From the NCBI GenBank assembly GCA_023443515.1, contig JAEZUC010000084.1, forward strand, positions 1 to 54,428: a stretch of DNA of 54,428 bases, in the 5' to 3' direction. The position numbers and the translations under genes were made by a program. Below are positions 43,175 to 52,200 of the stretch, one piece after another; the stretch's first letter is position 1, and every line of letters begins with the position of its first letter. A model generated the notes under the pieces. The model did not search any database, was not told the DNA's origin, and saw only the letters and a program-made list of their open reading frames with translations. The DNA is from Bacillota bacterium. GTDB lineage: Bacteria > Bacillota > Clostridia > Acetivibrionales > DSM-1351.

Positions 43175-44860
43175 CTAAAAATTCTGAATAATTCCTAAAA
43201 TATAGCTTTTCATAAGTGCCAAATCAATTGCGTTTACGGAGTTATCACTATTTACATCTGCAACCTGTAAATCCATTCCGTCAATTGTTCCTGTTAATAT
43301 GTACCTCTTTGTCAGTGCAAAATCAAGAGCATCGACTGCTCCATCACCGTTTACGTCCCCATACAGAATCACTTGTGTGGGCATTGGTTTTACAATGACA
43401 GTATAATTCACTACGCTGGAGGATGCTCCATTAGTCCCAAGTACCACACTTGATCCCGCAGAAAAATCCATTTTATAGAGGTTATATGCAACAGAATTAT
43501 CTGTACTTAATGATTCACCTGTTTTAATCCAGCTGCCAAGCCATGCGGGTATGCTTGTAACCCTTGTGTCCAGGGCCACATATACAGATATATCTGATTT
43601 TGCAGTAAAGGAGGCTTCCTCTGACGAATACATTTTTGAATCACATGCTGTTCTGATCCATTCAGAACCTGCAAGGCTTTGAGGAATCTGAACAAATTTA
43701 AACGTCCTATCCCCGTATGTGATATCTCCCACCTGTAAATTGGATTGAATAGACCAGTCTGCGACATTATCCGCATCCTTTACTGTCAAAGAACTGATAT
43801 ATTCACCGTCTGGAATAGGTGTAGGAGTTGGTATTATAATATCTTTAACAAGGTTTTTGGGCCAATCTCCGTACCATGCATAACCGTCTCTTCTTTCCTG
43901 ACTTATTTCTGACATTTGATAATGGATGGAACCGTCACGGTCAACAAACATTGCCCTATTGGTACCCATTTCATAAAATCGAGCCCATATGGGAGGTGCA
44001 GAAGGATCGCTGACAACTATTCTGTCATCTCCTGTGTCAACTACTTTAATTCCCAGTATTTTAACCTGTGCAAACCAGTTAATGGCTGAGTTGATTGCAT
44101 TTGTTATTTCTGTCCCCGGGTTACTGATCCCTTTTAGGTAATTTACTATACCAACACTTTCGCTGGTACAAATAGAGGGCAATTCATAGGCCCTTGCACT
44201 GGTAGGCTTCAGAGTCACTTCGTCGTGTTGCTGACACCATGCGGTTTTTACACCATTTATAATTATTTGTGTGTTTAATATGCATTGAATACCTTTTTGA
44301 ACAGCACTGCTTGCTCTTGAAGCTCTGGTGGAGTCTATAAAGGTATAGTCCCCTGACTTTTTTGATACATCGGTTAATAAGTTCATAACATGAATCATAG
44401 CATTATCATTGTAGGTAATGTGTGCATGATAGGTTCCTGCATCGTTGAAGACTTGGGGCCATCCGCCGTTGGAATACTGTCCGTTCAGTAAAAGGTCAAT
44501 ACCCTTTTGACAAGCAGTCAGATATTTTGTGTTTTTGGTCTGATTGTAAGTCTTCGCCAGAACCTTTATCTGAGAAGTGGTTGTATCATTGTCTATTGTG
44601 GATTTGCCCCATGACCCGCTGGTACTTGTTGTCATGTCCTTCCTCCAGCCTCCGTCTGCAAGCTGGTACTGAACTATACTGTCTGCAAGTGCAATTCCTT
44701 GTGAACTGCCAAACCATGAGTCTGAATTTTTAAATACACTGCTCCAATCAGGGGTTGAAGCAAATGCCTGTTTTGGGAATAATAAAACTAAAGATAAAAC
44801 TGAAACCAGCATTGTTATATACAATACCTTTGGAAATTGTGCTTTAATACTTTTTTGCAT
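43175..44860 (-). CDS. Cellulosomal PL10 pectate lyase with dockerin
   Basis: The 561-residue secreted enzyme has a signal peptide (1 to about 35), a PL10 (alpha/alpha) domain (about 36-345), the shared module (about 353-490) and a dockerin (about 499-561). PL10 hallmarks are YQLADGGWRKDM, NGGWPQVFNDAG, HITYNDNAMIHVMNLL, AWCQQHDEVTLKPTSARAYELPS and ERRDGYAWYGDWPKNL. The enzyme would cut demethylated homogalacturonan, working after the CE8 esterase encoded next. The start is ATG at 44860 with AAGGAGG upstream. It lies 15 nt after the small unknown gene of the redox cassette. Confidence 0.94.
   Translation of the reverse strand: MQKSIKAQFPKVLYITMLVSVLSLVLLFPKQAFASTPDWSSVFKNSDSWFGSSQGIALADSIVQYQLADGGWRKDMTTSTSGSWGKSTIDNDTTTSQIKVLAKTYNQTKNTKYLTACQKGIDLLLNGQYSNGGWPQVFNDAGTYHAHITYNDNAMIHVMNLLTDVSKKSGDYTFIDSTRASRASSAVQKGIQCILNTQIIINGVKTAWCQQHDEVTLKPTSARAYELPSICTSESVGIVNYLKGISNPGTEITNAINSAINWFAQVKILGIKVVDTGDDRIVVSDPSAPPIWARFYEMGTNRAMFVDRDGSIHYQMSEISQERRDGYAWYGDWPKNLVKDIIIPTPTPIPDGEYISSLTVKDADNVADWSIQSNLQVGDITYGDRTFKFVQIPQSLAGSEWIRTACDSKMYSSEEASFTAKSDISVYVALDTRVTSIPAWLGSWIKTGESLSTDNSVAYNLYKMDFSAGSSVVLGTNGASSSVVNYTVIVKPMPTQVILYGDVNGDGAVDALDFALTKRYILTGTIDGMDLQVADVNSDNSVNAIDLALMKSYILGIIQNF
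43375..43810 (-). repeat. Shared pectin-enzyme module, copy in PL10 protein
   Basis: This third copy runs from DGEYISSLTVKDADN to NYTVIVKPMP. It keeps the landmarks SEWIRTACDSKMYSS and VYVALDTRVTSIPAWL but is more diverged than the PL11 and CE8 copies. Confidence 0.75.
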
Positions 44861-44875
44861 TATAATACCTCCTTA

Positions 44876-45178
44876 CTAATCAAGTTGAATTTTTACCACA
44901 TCATAACTTATGTTCAAAAGCTCTTTAATGTTTTTTGGTATCTCCTCCAATGCAATTTGTCCCTTGCCGTTTGGAAGCACTTCGTTTAAATATTCACTTA
45001 TTTCCAGCATAAGCTTTTTCATTACAAATGATTTGTGAATGATACATGGCTCACGGTCATTAAATAATTCGATACTCTTTTCAATGATTTTTTCTTCTTT
45101 TAAAGGCAGTGAATTTAATTTACATTCATGAAGAGTACTGCCTTTATTATCAGTAAATATTATTCTTTTAGGCTGCAT
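44876..45178 (-). CDS. Small cytoplasmic protein of unknown function in the redox cassette
   Basis: This is a 100-residue hydrophilic protein with no signal peptide or membrane helix. It begins MQPKRIIFTDNKGSTLHECK and carries two cysteines (CK near 19, PCII near 45). The second half looks helical (KKLMLEISEYLNEVLPNG). I do not recognise a family. It has GGAGGT upstream, begins 23 nt after the thioredoxin-CcdA gene and ends 15 nt before PL10, so it is very probably co-transcribed with both. Its role is unknown. Confidence 0.7.
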   Translation of the reverse strand: MQPKRIIFTDNKGSTLHECKLNSLPLKEEKIIEKSIELFNDREPCIIHKSFVMKKLMLEISEYLNEVLPNGKGQIALEEIPKNIKELLNISYDVVKIQLD

Positions 45179-45201
45179 ACGGTCTACACCTCCAATTACG
45201 C

Positions 45202-46341
45202 TTAAAAAAACAAAAGAACTATTATAAAGAATAAAGTTAAGATTAGTGCATTTACCAGCTTTATGATATGAAGCCGTTCCCTTATTACCTCTGAAACCTC
45301 AAAAATTTCTTTGCCTTTGTACACCAGAAATAACAATATGCCAAGAGGCAAAACAACTCCCAAATTATACAAAAAAAGGGAAATTAATGCCTGACGGCTT
45401 AATTGAGAATTGGTCTGAAAAATTGTAATAATAGTTGCGAGATAGATTTGTCCTGTACACAGAAACTCCCCCAAGGATATAATCATTCCGAGAAGGAAGC
45501 CTAATAACAATATTATTTTAAGGTTTGCAAAGCCTGATACTCTTTTTATTACCCCGTGATTAAACCGTCTCAGCACTTCTGGAAGTTGCAGACGTATCTT
45601 ATCATATCTCTCCCCTTTGGCTGCAAAATAATCCTGTATGCTCATTACAATCAGTATCAGCAGCACAACTGCAAACAGTACTTTAAAAAATATATCAAAC
45701 ACTCTGAAATCAAGAATTGATAAAAACCGGAATAGAATTGTTCCCAGCAGTACATATGCAAGAAATTTGCCCGAAATAAAAGATATTCCGATTTTCAGCA
45801 TTCCTGCTTTTCTAACAGTTAAAAGCGATAGAAAAAACAGCAGCATGGATAAGGAACAGGGATTTAAACCGTTAATAATACCTGCCAGAAAGATGCCGGC
45901 TGTCTTAAAGCTTTTAAATCTCCTAATATCTTTTTCATGAGTTTCTGCCAGCTCATTATTAATCTCTGGTGTTTTAACCCCGGGAGTATTCAACACTTTT
46001 TCAAAATTAGTTCTGATGATCTCCTCATCAGTAAAATACTTATCCCCGATAAAAACAACAGGCACAATTCCCTCATCTTCCGGGGAAACATTATATGCTT
46101 CATTATACTTGTCCAGCAGACTTTTGTATCTTAAATCAGATACATCATACTTCCTTAAATCAAGGTTTTTATGGCTTGCACTGAATTTATCAAGAAAGTC
46201 CGACATACTCCTGCAGGAAGCACATGTAGGGCTGTAAAAGTATACTGAAGTGATTTTGTTTTCACTTTCAGCCCAAACCTCGAAAACACTTCCATATATC
46301 AACAATAACAATACTAATAGTAAAAGAGGAAACTTTCTCAT
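45202..46341 (-). CDS. Membrane thiol-disulfide protein: thioredoxin-like domain fused to CcdA/DsbD-like domain
   Basis: This protein, about 379 residues, has an N-terminal signal or anchor helix (about 5-22). An extracytoplasmic thioredoxin-like domain follows with Cys40-Ala-Ser-Cys43 in YFYSPTCASCRSM and a cis-Pro-like VPVVFIGD. A membrane domain of about six helices carries the two conserved cysteine sites of the CcdA/DsbD family, NGLNPCSLSMLLFFLSLL and GEFLCTGQIYLATI. It could pass electrons from cytoplasmic thioredoxin to the outside. The ATG at 46341 (MRKFPLLL) has GGGGAG 7 nt upstream. The longer frame to 46419 overlaps the lipoprotein gene without a site. Confidence 0.85.
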   Translation of the reverse strand: MRKFPLLLLVLLLLIYGSVFEVWAESENKITSVYFYSPTCASCRSMSDFLDKFSASHKNLDLRKYDVSDLRYKSLLDKYNEAYNVSPEDEGIVPVVFIGDKYFTDEEIIRTNFEKVLNTPGVKTPEINNELAETHEKDIRRFKSFKTAGIFLAGIINGLNPCSLSMLLFFLSLLTVRKAGMLKIGISFISGKFLAYVLLGTILFRFLSILDFRVFDIFFKVLFAVVLLILIVMSIQDYFAAKGERYDKIRLQLPEVLRRFNHGVIKRVSGFANLKIILLLGFLLGMIISLGEFLCTGQIYLATIITIFQTNSQLSRQALISLFLYNLGVVLPLGILLFLVYKGKEIFEVSEVIRERLHIIKLVNALILTLFFIIVLLFF

Positions 46342-46363
46342 TGTATACTCCCCATCTGCCGGT

Positions 46364-47254
46364 TTATAGCCCCAATGTGTATTTAACTGCCTCATTTGCA
46401 TCTGTAAATAGCTTTTCAACAGAATAGTCTTCGTTTATTATTAAGAACATTGGGTATTTTCGGTTTTCAGCTTGGATACCCAGTTTATGGCTGAATACAT
46501 TAAAATATATCTGTTGGGGGTCAATTTCGAAATTCTTATCATAAGCATGTCTTGTATCAAAATCCGGACGGACTGTTATGATATTTATTTTTTTACCCAT
46601 GGAATCAATATTTTTACTCACAATATCTTCACTGACTCTACATATCTTGCAAGCTGATGACATAAACATAAGAAGTTTCTTTCCATTGTCATTACCGGGG
46701 AAATCACCTGATTTGGATATATTATTTACAAGCATTTCTCCTGCTTTTACACTTAAATCCGTTTCCCCGTTCAATTTAATCAATTCGTTTATTAAAGATA
46801 CGTAGCTGTAACCCGTTACCATTACAATTTTGTTGTTTTCATCCGCAAGAAAAGCATTTGGCTTTGATTTACTCAGACTGACCTTACTTTTTAGGGAGTA
46901 ATTATGCCTTTCTTCAATTCCTGCTTTTTGTATATTCTCTACGGGTATCCTGTCTTCCCAAACCAACAAGCAACTGATATCTTTGCAACTGAGAAGACTA
47001 ATTGTTTTTGAAATACAGTCCAGTCTTTTCATACAATCTTCATTTGTACTGTCAAGGTAGAACATTACTTTATATTTGCTTTTTACATCGCTTATTTTAT
47101 ATGCCTCACCGGAAACACTGAATAGTTTAGCATTTGAGGGAATTGCATCACCGGACAAAAGCTCCAAACTTTTTTGGCGGTCCGAGCAGGAGGCTGTAAA
47201 AATTACTAACAGAACGACTATAGCAAGCACCGCAGGAATAACATGTTTTTTCAT
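46364..47254 (-). CDS. Lipoprotein with thioredoxin-like domain
   Basis: This protein, about 296 residues, begins with a lipoprotein signal MKKHVIPAVLAIVVLL... ending FTASC, with lipidation at Cys23. The rest looks like two thioredoxin-like folds. The first (about 45-170; ISDVKSKYKVMFYLDSTNEDC) has no CxxC. The second (about 185-290) has Cys-Lys-Ile-Cys in LLMFMSSACKICRVSED and a cis-Pro-like YPMFLIINED. It would act on the outer face of the membrane, probably as the partner of the thioredoxin-CcdA protein encoded 22 nt downstream. The ATG at 47254 has GGTGGAG just upstream. A frame start at 47269 has no site. Confidence 0.8.
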   Translation of the reverse strand: MKKHVIPAVLAIVVLLVIFTASCSDRQKSLELLSGDAIPSNAKLFSVSGEAYKISDVKSKYKVMFYLDSTNEDCMKRLDCISKTISLLSCKDISCLLVWEDRIPVENIQKAGIEERHNYSLKSKVSLSKSKPNAFLADENNKIVMVTGYSYVSLINELIKLNGETDLSVKAGEMLVNNISKSGDFPGNDNGKKLLMFMSSACKICRVSEDIVSKNIDSMGKKINIITVRPDFDTRHAYDKNFEIDPQQIYFNVFSHKLGIQAENRKYPMFLIINEDYSVEKLFTDANEAVKYTLGL

Positions 47255-47283
47255 ATACTCCACCACCATCTATTTAAAGGTAT

Positions 47284-47343
47284 AGTGAATTCCAGCCATG
47301 CAACACTTTTTGTTAAGCTCATTACATGACTGGAATATCACTT
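47284..47343 (-). other. Long imperfect stem-loop between GH30 and the redox cassette
   Basis: ATTCCAGCCATG (47289-47300) pairs with CATGACTGGAAT (47325-47336) with one G-U or mismatch depending on the strand. The outer bases AGTGA/TCACT extend the stem. No T-run follows on the minus strand. It lies 27 nt after the GH30 stop and may shield the 3' end of the xylanase mRNA from decay or mark a processing point. Confidence 0.6.
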
Positions 47344-47369
47344 TAGATATCTGTTAAATAACCATAGTA

Positions 47370-49268
47370 TTATACTGGTCTCGGTGTAGGTAAAACAGTT
47401 ATCAGACCCAGTAGATATTGCTTGAGCAGTGAGAAATCAATAGCGTTTACCTCACCATTTGCGTCCAAATCAGCCAAATTAGCATTTTCTATTGTTTCTA
47501 ATCCCAAAATATATTTTTTCAATAATAGTAAATCTATTGCATCTATTTGACCGTCATTATTTATGTCACCCGTTTTTCCCGTTACAATGGGTGTATTAAT
47601 GAATTTGAACCAGTTAATGTTGAACAAATATCCGCTGTCTCCGGTAAAAGTAAGATATAAATCATGTTTACCGCTTACTCCGCTGACATTGCAATCTACA
47701 TCCACCCAATTCTGCCAGGCTCCTGTTCCGGTAACGGGACAAGTTCCTACTAAAGTACCGTTAGGGCTGTCAAGCCTGATTTCAATGTTTCCTCCGTTGG
47801 TGGCGCTTGATACTCTTGCTTTAAAACTCTGTGCGCCTTCTCCGAAATTCACGCTCTTGTAAACTGCATAATCCCCGTTTTCTATATATCCGAGGCATTC
47901 TCCGCCTTCATTGCAGCTTCCGTTCTGAGTTCCTGACTGATCGTCATAAGCTTCACCCTCCAACTGGGAAAATGCATCTTTTTCTACAGGAGTTATGGTT
48001 CCAAGATCCGCTACAAAGGTTGTTACACTTTGAGCAGGAAGCTGAGCTGTAAAAGCTGTTCCGGTGTATGAAGTTGATGCTGCTACATTTCTACTGCCAT
48101 CAGTTACCCAAGAAGATACTTTAGATACCGATGTCGCACCCTGTAAATTAAACTTCTGGCTTACTGCGGAAGTGCCTTTGTTAATGGCTACAATTACAGC
48201 CTTGCCATCGCCTTTATAAGCTGATATATATACGTTTGTATCCGGGTTCTTTGTCGCATCAACTCTTACGTACCCCGGACGAACAAATTTGGAATACTGG
48301 GCCATCATAGCACCACGTTTACTCATGGTTCCGTCCTCTTTCATTGGGCCGTAAGACCTGCGTATATACCACCATACATATGCCTGGAAATTTCCTTCAA
48401 CTATGCCGTTATGCATATTATATGCAACATCCAGGGCTTCCGGAAAACGATCTGCTGAGTCAGCATTACTGTTTGGAACATATACTTCTGTCATCCAAAG
48501 CTCTTTTCCCGCACCTTTTTGTTGAAAAAGAGAATAAGGCATATTACTTACACTTGTACCATAAAAATGCGCACCCAGAATATCCATATTGGCAAGGGCT
48601 GTAGAATCGTTCAAGATTGGGTCGGACATGTTCTTTAAGTATTGGAAAGATTCAGGAGCTATTACCTTTGCTTCGGTAATTGATCCGGCATTATTTTTCA
48701 TGAAGTTAAGCATTTCCTGCGGTGTCCACCATGTCCATGTCTCAGCGTAATCAGGCTCGTTCTGAACAGATATGGCGTAAAGTGGAGCTCCGTTGTCTTT
48801 CATATATTTCGCAAAATTATTCAGGTGCTGTGCATATGCACCGTATTGGTCGTATTTCAAACGTGTCTGATTTGCAACTCCATTACGCGTGAATTTTTCC
48901 TGCATTGATGTTGGAGGATTCCAAGGAGAGGCGAAAACAATCCCGCCGTGTGCTATAGCACTTTTGGCAGTTGCTATTCCTTTTGACCAGTTACTGCTGT
49001 TTTCGTCAACATGGAGTCTCAAAATAGTAAAACCCAGCTGACCATCTCCATTACCGAATGCTGTTTCTCTTTGAGCGGCAGTTAAATCCGACTGCCACCC
49101 GGTGTGAACCATTCCACCAAAACCACGCATTTCCTGCTTTTCCCCTGACAGATTAACAGTTACGTCACTTGCCGCTGAAACCTCCGGTACCGGAAAGGAA
49201 AAAACAAGTGAAAACACAATTAAGCAAACCACAAGTACACTAAACTTTTTTTTAATACTTGTTATCAT
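47370..49268 (-). CDS. Cellulosomal GH30 glucuronoxylanase with CBM6 and dockerin
   Basis: The 632-residue secreted enzyme has a signal peptide (1 to about 32), a GH30 subfamily-8-like catalytic unit (about 33-422), CBM6 (about 430-558) and a type I dockerin (about 565-625). Glu171 of SVQNEPDY is the acid/base and the Glu of LWMTEVYVP (about 258) the nucleophile. The segment VWWYIRRSYGPMKEDG closely matches XynC-type enzymes, whose Arg there binds the 4-O-methylglucuronic acid branch. This suggests cutting of glucuronoxylan near such branches. The C-terminal tail ITVLPTPRPV follows the dockerin. ATG at 49268 follows AGGAGGG. Confidence 0.93.
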   Translation of the reverse strand: MITSIKKKFSVLVVCLIVFSLVFSFPVPEVSAASDVTVNLSGEKQEMRGFGGMVHTGWQSDLTAAQRETAFGNGDGQLGFTILRLHVDENSSNWSKGIATAKSAIAHGGIVFASPWNPPTSMQEKFTRNGVANQTRLKYDQYGAYAQHLNNFAKYMKDNGAPLYAISVQNEPDYAETWTWWTPQEMLNFMKNNAGSITEAKVIAPESFQYLKNMSDPILNDSTALANMDILGAHFYGTSVSNMPYSLFQQKGAGKELWMTEVYVPNSNADSADRFPEALDVAYNMHNGIVEGNFQAYVWWYIRRSYGPMKEDGTMSKRGAMMAQYSKFVRPGYVRVDATKNPDTNVYISAYKGDGKAVIVAINKGTSAVSQKFNLQGATSVSKVSSWVTDGSRNVAASTSYTGTAFTAQLPAQSVTTFVADLGTITPVEKDAFSQLEGEAYDDQSGTQNGSCNEGGECLGYIENGDYAVYKSVNFGEGAQSFKARVSSATNGGNIEIRLDSPNGTLVGTCPVTGTGAWQNWVDVDCNVSGVSGKHDLYLTFTGDSGYLFNINWFKFINTPIVTGKTGDINNDGQIDAIDLLLLKKYILGLETIENANLADLDANGEVNAIDFSLLKQYLLGLITVLPTPRPV

Positions 49269-49294
49269 ATTCTGACCCTCCTAAAATATATTTC

Positions 49295-52200
49295 CTAGAT
49301 TGACCCAAGCAGATATTTTTTCAATAGTGAAAAATCTATTGCATTTATTTCACCATTTCCATCAAGATCAGCCAATTCCGTATTTTCTATTGTCTCTAAT
49401 CCCAGTAGATATTTCTTTAACAGCAGTAAATCTATTGCATCTATTTGTCCGTCGTTATTTATATCACCCGGTTTCCCTGTCATAATGGGTACATTAGAGA
49501 ATTTAAACCAGTTAAGGTTAAACAGGTATCCGCTGTCCCCGGTGAATCTCAGGTATAAATCATGTTTACCGCTTGCTCCGCTGATATTGCAGGTTACATC
49601 AGCCCAAGTCTGCCAATCACCTGTTCCTGTAACGGAGCAAGTTCCTACCAGTGGCCCGTCAATACTGTCAAGCCTGATTTCAATGTTTCCTCCGCTGGTA
49701 GCACTTGCTACCCTGGCCTGAAAGCTTTGGGCACCTTCTCCGAAATCTATATTGCTATACACAGCAAAATCTTCATTTTCAATAAATGCAACATCCTGTC
49801 CACCTTCACTGCAGGTTTCAGCTTGTACTCCATATTGACTGCTGAACTCTTCTGCTTCTATCTGTGAAAACGCAGATTTGGGAATATCAATGCTGGGCTT
49901 TCCCCAGAGTTCAAGTTCAGCAATTCTGGCACCGCCGGAGTTATCCTGAGTGGCTGTATTGATATACAGACGAACGTATCTTGCGTTAAAGGTCGGAACA
50001 TTTCTGTCGGTTATATTCTGTTGATTTCCACAAACTGAATCAACATCAGTCCAGGTAGTTCCGTCATCACTCTTTTGCAATGTGAAAGCTCTGGTATTGA
50101 ATTTGATTGCTTCAGCAACACCGGCATGTTTTACAACCCAACGGCTGATATCATACTTTGCACCAAGATCAACCTGCAGCCATTCACCGCTCATGCCGTT
50201 ATCATGACACCATTTGGAAGTAGTTGAGCCATCTATAGCTTTTTCGCCCTCTTCATCGGTATTTGACCCGGAAGCAGTAGCCGTCTTATTCAAAGCCACA
50301 TTTGTCAGGACTGTACCGGGTGCTACCAATTGTAATGAACCGTCCAACTGGTAGGTGTATCCTTTCTTTGTAGGGAAGCTTATGGTTTTGCTGCCATAAC
50401 GGACATTACAAACATTGCCGGAATTTGATTTAATAGTAGCACCCGTTAAAACACCATTTTCCCAATTCATTTTTGTAACCGTGAAATTACCACGAGCACA
50501 AAGTCCATCGGCATGCCCGGTTGACCATTGGCTTGGCAAAGCCGGCAAAAGCTGAATTTCATTATTATGACTTTGTAAAAGCATTTCTGCTATTCCTGAG
50601 GTAAATCCAAAGTTACCGTCTATCTGGAACGGAGGATGTGCATCCCATAAGTTTTCATAGAGTCTTCCGTCTTTATTAACAGGTGTAATCAGTAGTTTGA
50701 CAAGATTGTACGCATGGGCTCCGTCTTCCAGCCTTGCCCAGCAATTCAGTTTCCAAGCTTCGGACCAACCCGTTCCCGCATCTCCTCGGGTATTCAAGGA
50801 TTTAATTACTGCATTTGCAATAGAAGGTGTATTCCGTTTGTTTATTTCCAGTCCCGGGAATAAGTCATAGGCAAAGGATATGTGGCGGTTTCTTTCTGAC
50901 TGGCTGTCCCAGTCATAAGCCCATTCCTGCAATTGTCCCCAACTGCCTATAGTATTAGGCTTAATCTGTGAAACCTTGGATTGGAGAGTAGAACGGAATG
51001 CAGAATCAACATTCAGTATCTCTGAAGCCTGAATTACGCCTTTGAAAAGCTCTCGGCTGATTCCATTGTCCATAGTTACACCGTAGCTGTTGTACGCCCC
51101 CTGACCACCGCTGGTACCGGGTGGTGTAAGTTCAGGTGATGTACTGGGACAGATAACCTGATAGTTTTGTCCATTTATGCTTTTTGACTGCATAAGGGTT
51201 TGTAAGAAATCCGCCGCGCCCTTTATTACGGGATAAATTTCGTTCAAATATGCTGTATCCTGATTAAAGTTGTATGCATCATACAGCATGTTGGAAACCC
51301 AACCTGCACCGGTTGGCCAGAAGCCCCAATCACCATCAATAGGAGCCGTTCTGTTCCATAAGTCGGTATTGTGGTGTAATACCCATCCGTTTGATATGTT
51401 GTAATGGGCACGGGCAGTTTCATTACCGGGAGCCTGAAGTGCTTTTGCCTTTTCAACAAATGGCTCAAAGCACTCGGCCAGATTTGTAGTAAAGGCAGGC
51501 CAATAATTCATTTCATAGTTGATATTAGTCGTCATTTTACAACCCCATGCAGGATCTCGGAATTTATTCCATATTCCTTGAAGGTTCATGGGCTGAGAAT
51601 CACGAGAAGCACTAATCATTAAATATCTTCCGTATTGAAAAAGCACTTTTGCCAATTTTGGGTCATTTGTTGTACCAAATTCAGATATTCGTTGTCCCAT
51701 AGGTTTATTGTTTTCGCTACCACTGCCACCCAAGTCAACGTCAACTCTTTTGAATAAGTTTTGATAATCTGCAACATGATTGTTATATAAGGTATCATAT
51801 GATTTTGCCGAAGCGTTTGTAATATCCGTAGTGGCTTTTCCCTTTTCATCTCCATTACAGGTTTTATAATTTACAAAATTTGTACGGATAGATGTCAGAA
51901 TAACTACCGAATCTGCATTTGTAACAGATATTTGGTTATTGTTAGCTGAAACTGAACCATTTGTATTTATTATCTTTGACCTAGTTGAAAACCATACTGC
52001 ATAGGAAATACCATTGTCGGAGTCCCCGTGTCCGTTCATTACAACAGTGTCATTACCTGAGGTAGAAACAGTATACTGTCCGGTAAGCGAAGATCCGTAG
52101 CCCGCAGTAAGTGATACTGAACCCGGTGAACTACAAGTAATCTTTGTCACCATTACCTGGTCAGGATAGCTTACAAAAGACTCTCTATGATACTTTTTCC

